Shown: positions 6,608 to 13,165 of the stretch, in pieces
How positions within the stretch are numbered: position 1 is the first letter of the stretch
How the letters are laid out: each line of letters starts with the position of its first letter
NCBI GenBank assembly: GCA_035493895.1
Contig: DATJHM010000320.1
Span: 1 to 13,317, forward strand
DNA: 13,317 nucleotides
Source: DATJHM01 sp035493895
Lineage (GTDB): Bacteria > Chloroflexota > Ktedonobacteria > Ktedonobacterales > Ktedonobacteraceae
Direction of reading: 5' to 3'
The notes under the pieces: generated by a model
The model's database searches: none
What the model saw: only the letters and a program-made list of their open reading frames with translations
What the model was told of the DNA's origin: nothing
Program-made: the position numbers and the translations under genes

Positions 6608-8635
6608 TTATTGCAGCTCGGGCGACTCCTCCGGGGATGTGGGTGGCGGAGGTGCCAGGGTCACTGGCGGTTGAGATGGCTTTGGCTGCTTATGTGGGGC
6701 TACGTGGACGCCCGTTTCTTCAAGGATATTTTGGAGATCTTTGGCGTCAATCGTTTCTTTGCGCCGTAGATCCTGGGCGATACGGTCCAGTGCCGGTCGA
6801 TAGGTCGTCAAGAGTTCAAGCGACTGGGCATAGCCAGCGCGTACAATACGATCGACCTCTTCATCGATTAACTGAGCGGTTTCCTCACTATAATTGGTAG
6901 GGGCACCAGTGCTGCCGCCACCAGAGAAAGGATTTTCTCGCTCACTGAAAGAGACCGTCCCCAGACGCTCACTCATACCCCAGCGGGACACCATCTGACG
7001 CGCAATCGTTGTCACCCGTTGCAGATCGTTTTCCGCGCCAGTTGTCACCCGCCCAAACACGACCTGTTCAGCTGCGCGTCCACCGAGTGCCGTGACAATC
7101 TGCGTCAGGAGATATTCCTTTGGATAGTTATAGCGATCATCAAGGGGCGTATACATTGTCACGCCAAGTGCCTGCCCACGGGGCACAATCGTTACTTTGG
7201 TGACTGGATCGGCCTCTTCTAAGAGCAGACCGGTCAGCGCATGTCCTCCTTCGTGATAAGCGGTCACGTTGAGATCCTCATCGCTCAGCACCAGCGGGCG
7301 CTCAGCACCAAGAAGAATTTTATCGAGCGCCTCTTCAAAGCAGCGTTGTGTCACGCGGTCCAGATTGCGACGTGCGGCCAGTAGCGCTGCCTCGTTGACC
7401 AGATTGGCGAGGTCCGCGCCGACCATACCGGTGGTGGAGCGAGCGATCGCTACCAGATCGATATCGTTGGCAAGAGGTACTGTGCGCGAATGAATTTTCA
7501 GAATGGCGAGACGGCCATTCCAGTCGGGACGATCAACGGTGACACGGCGATCAAAGCGACCGGGACGCAGCAGCGCCTGATCGAGTCCATCGGGGCGGTT
7601 GGTTGCGGCGATCACGACAACAGCCTGCCGGGAATCAAATCCGTCCATCTCAACCAGTAACTGATTGAGGGTTTGTTCGCGCTCATCGTTCGTATTGATG
7701 CTCGAACCGCGCTGGCGACCAACAGCATCAATTTCATCGATGAAGATAATACTTGGCGAAGTTTTCTTGGCTTGATCAAACAGGTCGCGTACGCGGCTCG
7801 CACCGACGCCGACCAGTACTTCCACGAACTCAGAGCCAGACATCGAGAAGAACGGTACTCCTGCCTCACCTGCAACGGCACGCGCGAGCAGCGTCTTACC
7901 GGTGCCCGGAGGGCCTACCAGCAGCACGCCACGCGGTATCTTACCACCCAGGCGCTGAAACTTTTGTGGGGTCTTCAAAAACTCGACCACTTCTTGTAGT
8001 TCGTATTTCGATTCGTCTACGCCTGCGACATCGGCAAACGTCGTGCTCGGACGATCCTCCAGGATCAGCTTGGCGCGGCTTTTCCCAAAGCTGAAAATGC
8101 CCTGCTGTCCCTGTCCTGCGCGGCGGCTCAGGAAGATAAAGAGTCCGATCAAGAAGATCCAGGGAAGGAACGTAATCAGAATGTTGAACCAGAATGAGTT
8201 ATCGGGAGGTGCATTGTAACGAACAACCGCGCCATTGTCAGTCAGTAGCTGTGGCAGCCTTGTGTCATTGCCTGTAGGAAGCTGCGTCACATGATACTGG
8301 GTTTGACCATGAACGGGCGTGTTGAATGCGCCGCTAATATCGGTATCGCCAATAAAGGTCGCTGTCTTAACGTTTTTCGCATTGATCTGAGCGTAGAATT
8401 CGCTGTATGTGATGTTGTTCTGCTGCTGCGAAGTACTGGAATTATTGGCGCTATTAATGAAACTAAAAATGTAGAAGACCACTAAAACGCCCACCAGAAC
8501 GAGTAGCCAGCGTGTAAGGTTATTGCCTGAGCGCTTCGGTGGCGTAGGTCCGCCATTGGGAGACCCGGTTGGCGGGCGTTGTGGCCGATCGTTATTGTTT
8601 TGTAGCCAGTATTGCTTTCCCGGCTTATTATCCAT
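6608..8635 (-). CDS. ftsH: ATP-dependent zinc metalloprotease FtsH
   Basis: The 675-residue membrane AAA+ protease starts with a Pro/Asn-rich cytoplasmic segment and TM1 (about 42-59), then an extracytoplasmic region and TM2 (about 148-170). Walker A is GPPGTGKT (241-248); Walker B is IIFIDEID (D300, E301). The second region of homology is ATNRPDGLDQALLRPGRFDR (344-363). The zinc site is HEGGH (461-465; usually HEAGH), with D537 of GAENDL as third ligand, and the tail is Pro-rich. It degrades misassembled membrane proteins and selected soluble ones as a hexamer. The aromatic pore residue of the usual EMFVG motif is Leu (EVLVG), a notable change. I chose ATG 8635, with AGCAGG 8 nt upstream. 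The in-frame ATG at 8701 would add 22 non-FtsH-like residues and has no ribosome site. Confidence 0.96.
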   Translation of the reverse strand: MDNKPGKQYWLQNNNDRPQRPPTGSPNGGPTPPKRSGNNLTRWLLVLVGVLVVFYIFSFINSANNSSTSQQQNNITYSEFYAQINAKNVKTATFIGDTDISGAFNTPVHGQTQYHVTQLPTGNDTRLPQLLTDNGAVVRYNAPPDNSFWFNILITFLPWIFLIGLFIFLSRRAGQGQQGIFSFGKSRAKLILEDRPSTTFADVAGVDESKYELQEVVEFLKTPQKFQRLGGKIPRGVLLVGPPGTGKTLLARAVAGEAGVPFFSMSGSEFVEVLVGVGASRVRDLFDQAKKTSPSIIFIDEIDAVGRQRGSSINTNDEREQTLNQLLVEMDGFDSRQAVVVIAATNRPDGLDQALLRPGRFDRRVTVDRPDWNGRLAILKIHSRTVPLANDIDLVAIARSTTGMVGADLANLVNEAALLAARRNLDRVTQRCFEEALDKILLGAERPLVLSDEDLNVTAYHEGGHALTGLLLEEADPVTKVTIVPRGQALGVTMYTPLDDRYNYPKEYLLTQIVTALGGRAAEQVVFGRVTTGAENDLQRVTTIARQMVSRWGMSERLGTVSFSERENPFSGGGSTGAPTNYSEETAQLIDEEVDRIVRAGYAQSLELLTTYRPALDRIAQDLRRKETIDAKDLQNILEETGVHVAPHKQPKPSQPPVTLAPPPPTSPEESPELQ

Positions 8636-8727
8636 TGGTTGTACCTGCTTTCTGGGCCTCCGATACATGAACGTTGAAGACACCCGGATGCGAAAGGGCA
8701 TGTTGGACCATTGTATGCGATGCTCTT

Positions 8728-8757
8728 ATTATATCTTACTCGTGCGGGAAATGCACG
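8728..8757 (-). promoter_or_regulatory. ftsH -10 element with overlapping palindrome
   Basis: A perfect TATAAT (8733-8728, minus strand) puts transcription start near 8721 and a leader of about 85 nt before ATG 8635. No good -35 is present; instead the -35 area holds an inverted repeat CGTGC-N7-GCACG (8741-8757), a possible operator or activator site. The remaining intergenic part, 8758-8952, is AT-rich around 8820-8880 and shows no gene, terminator or clear site. Confidence 0.5.
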
Positions 8758-8952
8758 CACAGAGCCAGCAGTGGCAGTAAAGCACTCGCTCTACAGGCCG
8801 CCCCTTCAGCATTGATACATCTGCATAAATATATGTATTCAGAACTTTGCTTCCTTAGTATCATATACGTTGTTTGGGTCGGAACAGTTGGAACTATGGC
8901 TGAGCAATATCGGGAGGATCTCTGCCGTAGTTTTGTAACATTTTTTGTATTT

Positions 8953-9999
8953 CTATAGTCTCCAAACTTTTAAGTCAGTAAACGTTGCCTCCGTCTCGGG
9001 GATATGGGGTTGGTAGGAGCCATCGGCAAACAGAGAGAGATGTCCATCTGTATAGGTTTTGTCTGAAAAGTGATCAAGCTTCAAGCCGTCAACATAAAGA
9101 TCGATGGAAGGGCCGTTAGCGACTATGGCCAGGACATAAGATTGACGAGGACTATTTCTTTCCGTGATTTCTCGCATGATGTAGGGCTGTGCCGAGCCAA
9201 ATCTGAGCACCTCATAGTTTCCACTATCATCTATGCCAAAATAATAGCCCGCAGGATTATGCGTACGAAAGAGCACTCCTCCTTCACTCCCCTTTCCAAG
9301 TTCCATATGGATCTGTAGAGCGAAATTCCCAAAATCATCAATCTGATCATCACATTGATGATAATAATTTGTTGCGGAGACATAATACCCTTTCCCATTG
9401 AATGCACAATTCCCTGGAGAGTTGGTTGAATGATTCTGTCCCACCTCCCACCGAAGATCCACATTCTGATGCAAGGGATCTTCGAACATAAGCGTTCCGC
9501 CATAGGGAGCATAGAGAGGAAGCAGCGATTGCAAGTTTTCGGGAGAAGCTTTCAAGATGAAGGAAGTGGCTACGATAATCACTGCAAGTACCAGCGCTAT
9601 TACCGCTATGGGATGATAATTCGTTGTTTTCATTCCTTTCTTAGAAGAGAACACAGGAAGTTTTGCTTCTGTAGAAGATGGTGGATTGTGTATCAGAGAT
9701 ACTACAGGCTGACTTGTATCCTCCAATGGCTCGCTTTCACTCCTCTTTTCAGGAGGTTCAGTCGGCTCTTCTCCTGCAATGCTGGCCTCTTCACCAAATA
9801 AATCGTCCAGGCTTTTTCCTAATGCTATACTGAGCGCTTTGCGGTATCTTGGGCGAGGAATGGTTTGACCACGTTCCCAGCGACTGACATTTGCCGTATC
9901 TACACCCACCTCTTCGGCCAACTCGGACTGTGAGAGGCCACGTCTCTCACGTTCATCACGGATTCTGCTCCCAACAACACTTTTATCTGCGTATTTCAT
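8953..9999 (-). CDS. Membrane-anchored XRE-family regulator with extracytoplasmic LamG/DUF1080-like domain
   Basis: The 348-residue protein starts with an XRE/Cro helix-turn-helix domain (about 7-65: IRDERERRGLSQSELAEEVG then VDTANVSRWERGQTIPRPRYRKALSIAL), followed by an acidic Pro/Glu/Ser linker (70-120). One TM segment (about 131-149, HPIAVIALVLAVIIVATSFIL) has positive charge before it, so the N-terminus is inside. The C-terminal beta-sandwich (about 168-348) has concanavalin/LamG-like features: FEDPL...RWEV, FALQIHMELGKGSEGGVLFRTHNPAGYYFGI, YVLAIVANGPSIDLYVDGLKLDHF and a closing ATFTDLKVWRL. C198 and C216 may pair. The design suggests a one-component transcription factor sensing a glycan or wall ligand outside, like CadC/ToxR in topology. 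I chose ATG 9999, preceded by GAAGGAAGGGG; an upstream in-frame start at 10116 adds unlikely sequence. It is divergent from two small genes. Confidence 0.85.
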   Translation of the reverse strand: MKYADKSVVGSRIRDERERRGLSQSELAEEVGVDTANVSRWERGQTIPRPRYRKALSIALGKSLDDLFGEEASIAGEEPTEPPEKRSESEPLEDTSQPVVSLIHNPPSSTEAKLPVFSSKKGMKTTNYHPIAVIALVLAVIIVATSFILKASPENLQSLLPLYAPYGGTLMFEDPLHQNVDLRWEVGQNHSTNSPGNCAFNGKGYYVSATNYYHQCDDQIDDFGNFALQIHMELGKGSEGGVLFRTHNPAGYYFGIDDSGNYEVLRFGSAQPYIMREITERNSPRQSYVLAIVANGPSIDLYVDGLKLDHFSDKTYTDGHLSLFADGSYQPHIPETEATFTDLKVWRL

Positions 10000-10050
10000 G
10001 CGGCCCCTTCCTTCGTTACCTGCATAATCGTGTGATTTGTACAAAAAAGC

Positions 10051-10080
10051 AATGAAATGCAACAAGATGCAAAAATATGC
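10051..10080. promoter_or_regulatory. Three 10-bp-phased ATGC direct repeats, candidate operator
   Basis: ATGCAA at 10057, ATGCAA at 10067 and ATGCTG at 10077: the core ATGC recurs at exactly 10-bp spacing, with A-rich bases between. The array sits between the XRE regulator and the divergent small genes and abuts the -35 of the plus-strand promoter (10083). One helical turn per repeat suits cooperative binding on one DNA face. Regulation by the neighbouring XRE protein is inference. Confidence 0.4.
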
Positions 10081-10082
10081 TG

Positions 10083-10111
10083 TTACTATTTTAACGCGAT
10101 GACGGGATAAT
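10083..10111 (+). promoter_or_regulatory. Candidate promoter for the small-protein pair
   Basis: GATAAT (10106-10111, 5/6 match to a -10) with TTACTA (10083-10088, 3/6 match to a -35) at the ideal 17-bp spacing. Predicted start is near 10118, giving a leader of about 50 nt that ends in GGAGG before ATG 10170. Confidence 0.5.
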
Positions 10112-10169
10112 AGCACTAGAACACCTTGAAAAAGCTGTTCTCCAAAATGAAGTGTAGCAGGAGGGTTCT

Positions 10170-10517
10170 ATGGCCTGGTCTTCTCTCGTTGGTGCAGGGG
10201 CAGCAAAAGCTGTCGATTTCGTAGCTGAAAAATGTGGAGCTGATAAAGAAACAAGGCAGGTGCTGAAAGCGGGGGCAAATCTAATCGCTGGTGGCACCAC
10301 TGCATTGGTAACTGGGGATGTTATTGGCGGGGGTATGGTTGTTGCTAATACCGTGATGCAGGCTCAGGGGAAAAATGTACATTCATCTGTGAAAGTGGCG
10401 GCTACTGCTGTAAATCTCTTGACGGGGAGCATAGATCCTGATAGCCTTTCCACGCTCGCCGAAGCGTCCTCGACAAGTGTGAGTACGGCCGCTGACTATT
10501 GGTCTTCAACTCAGTAA
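10170..10517 (+). CDS. Small Gly/Ala-rich protein, unknown function
   Basis: I do not recognise this 115-residue protein. It has an excellent ribosome site (AGGAGGG, 5-6 nt before ATG), so it is very likely translated. The N-terminal half is helical with mixed charge (SSLVGAGAAKAVDFVAEKCGADKETRQVLKAGANL). The middle (39-60) is a glycine-zipper-like hydrophobic stretch (LIAGGTTALVTGDVIGGGMVV) that could insert in or lie along a membrane. The end is Ser/Thr-rich (SLSTLAEASSTSVSTAADYWSSTQ). It has one cysteine (C22) and no cleavable signal. It is divergent from the membrane-anchored XRE regulator and followed on the same strand, 120 bp later, by another small gene. Possibilities include a membrane-active peptide-like protein or a Gly-zipper envelope protein; neither is shown. 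Confidence 0.7.
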   Translation: MAWSSLVGAGAAKAVDFVAEKCGADKETRQVLKAGANLIAGGTTALVTGDVIGGGMVVANTVMQAQGKNVHSSVKVAATAVNLLTGSIDPDSLSTLAEASSTSVSTAADYWSSTQ

Positions 10518-10583
10518 TTGAGGTCGCGCATTGATGAAGTTTTGTCTTCGTAGTACAGCTTTAGAATAGAAGGATTCATGGAG

Positions 10584-10622
10584 ACAGGCCTTTCCTTAAC
10601 GTAAGAAGGAAAAGCTGTTTGT
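10584..10622 (+). terminator. Hairpin between the two small genes (attenuator-like)
   Basis: The arms ACAGGCCTTTCCTT (10584-10597) and AAGGAAAAGCTGT (10606-10618) pair almost fully, with one bulge, and are followed by TTTGTTTG. The hairpin sits only about 6 bp before the GAGGGGAAG ribosome site of the next gene. It could terminate part of the transcripts or protect the 5' end of a processed message. Confidence 0.5.
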
Positions 10623-10637
10623 TTGAGGGGAAGAAAA

Positions 10638-10973
10638 ATGTTCGATTTCCTTGGTGACTTCCTGGACACTGTACAATCACTTTTTGATCATGCTTCGAAT
10701 GCGGCTGATCTGCATGATGCGGTGGCTGATCAAGCGACCACGTTCACTGATCTACATAGTTCCCTCCCTGATTATGGACCAATGACTACTGACGCAGGCC
10801 ATCAGACAGTCTCAGCAACTGATATTACCTTCGGAGGTGGCGCGGGCGATTATGTACCAGGATATCAGTGGTCGTATGAAGATCAGGTGTACTACATCGC
10901 TGGCGATAACTATTATCATGGAGCAGGGCCAACGTATACATACGAAGATCTTCGGAGAATGGGTAAGGTGTAA
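10638..10973 (+). CDS. Small acidic Tyr-rich protein, unknown function
   Basis: I do not recognise this 111-residue protein. The start at ATG 10638 has GAGGGGAAG about 5 nt upstream; an in-frame TTG at 10623 would overlap that site. The N-terminus (MFDFLGDFLDTVQSLFDHASNAADLHDAVADQ) reads as an acidic amphipathic helix. The middle (35-70) is Thr/Asp-rich. The C-terminal third (about 67-111) is Gly/Tyr/Asp-rich with repeated aromatic-acidic patches (YVPGYQWSYEDQVYYIAGDNYYHGAGPTYTYEDLRRMG), like a small beta-structured or binding module. There is no signal peptide, TM segment or cysteine. It probably shares a transcript with the Gly/Ala-rich protein upstream, subject to the hairpin between them, and ends at a strong cruciform terminator. 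Confidence 0.68.
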   Translation: MFDFLGDFLDTVQSLFDHASNAADLHDAVADQATTFTDLHSSLPDYGPMTTDAGHQTVSATDITFGGGAGDYVPGYQWSYEDQVYYIAGDNYYHGAGPTYTYEDLRRMGKV

Positions 10974-11036
10974 AGCCTGACGATACTTGTGCCTCTCCTC
11001 CAAAGAAAGCGGAGGAAAGGCGCTTTGCCTCAGGCT
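10974..11036. terminator. Nested inverted-repeat terminator between converging genes
   Basis: The outer stem AGCCTGA (10974-10980) pairs with TCAGGCT (11030-11036). The inner stem GCCTCTCCTCC (10991-11001) pairs with GGAGGAAAGGC (11011-11021) with one mismatch and a 9-nt loop. It begins at the last base of a stop codon and lies between the plus-strand small gene and the minus-strand propeller gene, so it can act on both strands. The T-tracts are weak. Confidence 0.65.
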
Positions 11037-11069
11037 GTGTGAGACATTAATTCGTTTATCTTTGTTGTA

Positions 11070-11869
11070 TTACATTGTGATGTGTTCTATCAGGGTCTGA
11101 AAGGTATCAGGCTCATGAAAACCGGCTCCAGTTTGGAATTGTCCCACGATCCAGATGTCGTTGGTCGAGACAGCAGCTACGCTACGCAGGTAGTTGACAT
11201 TCAATGCATTGGGGTTGGGACTGGGTACGATGCTCCAGTTGGAGCCATTCCAGTGCTCGATGAGTGTGTCGCTGAGGGTTTGATTGGGGTTGCTGGTCGC
11301 GCTTTCAGTATAGCCCACAGCCCAGATATTGTTGGCGGAGACGGCTTTTATCGCATTCAAAGTGTTGTAGGCTGCCCCGGAACTGGGATTGGGACTGGGA
11401 ATAACACTCCAGTTGGAACCATTCCAATGCTCAATAAGCGTATTCAAGCCAACGGTACCTGTGTTTTGGAAGGCACCCACAGCCCAGATATCGTTGGCGG
11501 AGACGGCATCTATCCCACTCAGGTAATTGGCGGCTGATACACCAGGATCGGGGCTGGGCACGACACTCCAACTGGAGCCGTTCCAGCGTTCGATGAGCGT
11601 TTGAATGGGGTCAACTGTGTTTTGGAAGCTACCTACGGCCCAGATATCGTTGGCCGAGAGAGCCTCTACCCCCACAGATAGTTTTGACTCGATCCAGGAT
11701 TGGGGCTCTTCACTACTTGTACCTGATATGGACAATGGCCTTCCTGCTTGCGTGCTCCACTCGTCGCATTCGGCGAGGCATGTATCATTCCAGCTCCACT
11801 CAGGCTCATTCCCAGAGCGAGCGTCACAGCGACCAGGCTCAACCTGCCAAAACGAGGAAATTTATACAT
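11070..11869 (-). pseudogene. Secreted beta-propeller repeat protein, frameshifted
   Basis: ATG 11869 has a strong ribosome site (AAGGAG, 5 nt upstream) and opens a signal peptide (RLSLVAVTLALGMSLSGAGMIHA, cleaved before SPNATS). The frame continues as YQVQVVKSPNPGSSQNYLWG and then stops at 11666. The continuation lies in the neighbouring frame: VGVEALSANDIWAVGSF, followed by repeats of a blade of about 52 residues with landmarks SANDIWAVG, TLIEHWNGSNWS and VVPSPNPG. Alignment of NYL-x-GVEALSANDIW with the next repeat (NYLSGIDAVSANDIW) places a one-base loss at a run of five G (C5 on plus, 11669-11673); six would restore the frame. The last repeat stops early (TLIEHITM) instead of reaching HWNGSNW. 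If expressed it would be a surface or extracellular binding protein. It may be a decayed gene, a phase-variable gene or a sequence error. Confidence 0.75.
11073..11678 (-). repeat. Four tandem beta-propeller blades (about 150-170 bp units)
   Basis: Units at about 11678-11532, 11525-11382, 11366-11211 and 11195-11073 each encode x-AVSANDIWAVG-x-TLIEHWNGSNWSxVPSPNP. The SANDIWAVG cores are 52, 53 and 58 codons apart. The high identity between units (HWNGSNWS and SPNP nearly invariant) points to recent amplification; the last unit lacks its end. Confidence 0.85.
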
Positions 11870-12055
11870 AATTACTCCTTTATAAAAGAAAAATAGCGAT
11901 ACCTATTCCAGTATAGAAAAAAGGAAAAATGAGCCTGGCTGAAATGGAGATAAATAAGCATTGGAAGTGTTTGGAGTTGCAGGAAGCAATTACACAGTGT
12001 CTCACTCGTTGCTATGTGAGAGTACGCAGTGTTATGGATGAAAAAGAGCACGATC

Positions 12056-12799
12056 CTACCAGTGCCCTCCCATCTGCTCCTTTATCGAAATGTAGCGCGG
12101 ATTGCCAATCACAATATGATCCAGCAGCTCAATATCAAGCAGACTACCAGCCTTGATCACCTCACGCGTTACAGAAAAATCCTCCGGTGAGGGCGTCGGG
12201 TCCCCACTAGGGTGGTTATGACAAATAATAATTCTCGGGCAATTGCGAATAATAGCGGAACGAAAGACCTCTGCAACCCGCACAACCGAGCTATTAACGG
12301 TACCTTTGTAACGCTGCGAATATTCGACAAGATGATTTTTCGAGTCCAGAACAATGATATGCATCTCCTCGTGTGCAAGGTGCATCAGCTCCAGACGCAC
12401 AATCTGAGCGGCCTCATCGGAATTGTGAATCTGAATACGCTTATCATGTTGTTCGTTTTTGAGACGTTTCCCTAGCTCGAGCGCTGCCTTCAATTGCGCG
12501 CTTTTTGCGAGCCCAAGCCCATGCTCATGGCAGAGCAAATGAAAATCGGCCTGTAGCAGTCCGTTCAAACCTCCATACTTCGCCAGCAGCTTGCTCGCCA
12601 GCTCCATAACATTCTCTCCTGATGTGCCGGTACGCAGAATAATTGCCAGTAGATCGGCGCTACTGAGAAATTGTGCGCCGTATTTCTGGAGACGTTCACG
12701 GGGGCGATCATCAACAGGAATGTCATGTACGGTCGCATGGTAGGCGACGGGTACAAGCGGATCAGGCTCATAGCTTTCTGTAAGAGGCGTAATTGCCAT
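12056..12799 (-). CDS. radC: RadC-family JAB/MPN-domain protein
   Basis: This 247-residue protein has the standard two-part RadC layout. The N-terminal helical UPF0758 region (about 25-115) has DRPRERLQKYGAQFLSSADLLAIILRTGT and a helix-hairpin-helix-like segment ending GLGLAKSAQLKAALELGKRL. The C-terminal JAMM metalloprotease-like domain (about 122-245) has EEMHIIVLDSKNHL, then the metal motif H194-N-H196-PSGDPTPSPED207. All JAMM ligands are present. The family was named for DNA repair, but its biochemical role remains unproven, and many copies sit near mobile DNA, as here beside an ISL3 element. About 20 N-terminal residues exceed the usual 225. The ribosome site GGAG lies about 12 nt before ATG 12799, rather far. 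No terminator is clear after the stop; the gap to the propeller gene (11870-12055) holds nothing I can support. Confidence 0.93.
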   Translation of the reverse strand: MAITPLTESYEPDPLVPVAYHATVHDIPVDDRPRERLQKYGAQFLSSADLLAIILRTGTSGENVMELASKLLAKYGGLNGLLQADFHLLCHEHGLGLAKSAQLKAALELGKRLKNEQHDKRIQIHNSDEAAQIVRLELMHLAHEEMHIIVLDSKNHLVEYSQRYKGTVNSSVVRVAEVFRSAIIRNCPRIIICHNHPSGDPTPSPEDFSVTREVIKAGSLLDIELLDHIVIGNPRYISIKEQMGGHW

Positions 12800-12838
12800 C
12801 GGATACTATAGCTCCATCTATGATATGCATAAAAGAAG

Positions 12839-12844
12839 ATTATA
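12839..12844 (-). promoter_or_regulatory. Candidate radC -10 element
   Basis: A perfect TATAAT on the minus strand, about 40 bp before ATG 12799. No convincing -35 is seen at 17-18 bp, so this is a moderate call. Confidence 0.42.
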
Positions 12845-12944
12845 CGAGACAATGATAATGAAATAATGTGTAAAAAGCAATTCGTATAAATAACTAGTTA
12901 AATTTCATGATAGGGTAAGTAGATATATTTGCGTAGATCTGGTC

Positions 12945-13011
12945 GGCTCTCCGTCCTTGAGGGGGATAGATGAGCTTAGTGCTCAGGAGTCCCCCTCAAG
13001 GACAAAGAGCC
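12945..13011. repeat. 22-bp inverted duplication of the IS terminal repeat, forming a hairpin
   Basis: The arms 12945-12966 and 12990-13011 are reverse complements with only two adjacent mismatches (CC opposite AA-type positions). The 23-nt centre contains its own small hairpin GAGC-TTAGT-GCTC (12972-12984). As RNA or single-stranded DNA this would fold into one long hairpin at the very tip of the element. It has no T-tract on either side and no flanking duplication. Confidence 0.85.
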
Positions 13012-13119
13012 ATCAACTTCGCAAGCTCAAGATCGGCGACAACAATCTTGGCAAACGCGACAATTGGTTCTTACACACTCCCGGTGAAGCTCGCTTGCTG
13101 CTGCTACATCGAGAGATCG

Positions 13120-13148
13120 TTCTACATCAATAAAATACGTTTGTAGAA
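13120..13148 (+). promoter_or_regulatory. Hairpin next to the transposase ribosome site
   Basis: TTCTACA (13120-13126) and TGTAGAA (13142-13148) form a 7-bp stem whose right arm runs into GAAGG (13146-13150), the best ribosome-site candidate before ATG 13166. Long read-in transcripts could hide the site, a known way for insertion sequences to limit transposase; here it is inference. Confidence 0.35.
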
Positions 13149-13165
13149 GGGTCATATTAAAGAAG

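Noticed and set aside
8636..8701. Longer FtsH start at ATG 8701
   Set aside because: It has no ribosome site and an Arg-rich extension unlike FtsH N-termini; ATG 8635 has AGCAGG.
8781..8787. AGCACTC, half of a CIRCE heat-shock operator, upstream of ftsH
   Set aside because: No matching GAGTGCT half lies 9 nt away, so it is not a CIRCE element.
11929..12156. 75-codon plus-strand frame with AAGGA upstream
   Set aside because: It overlaps the end of radC by about 100 bp and its second half is antisense of conserved RadC codons; no domain or repeat supports it.
12945..13011. A complete 67-bp miniature transposable element
   Set aside because: The inverted repeats would fit, but the flanking 8 bases (ATCTGGTC and ATCAACTT) are not a duplication and the transposase lies just outside. 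The IS-end explanation is simpler.
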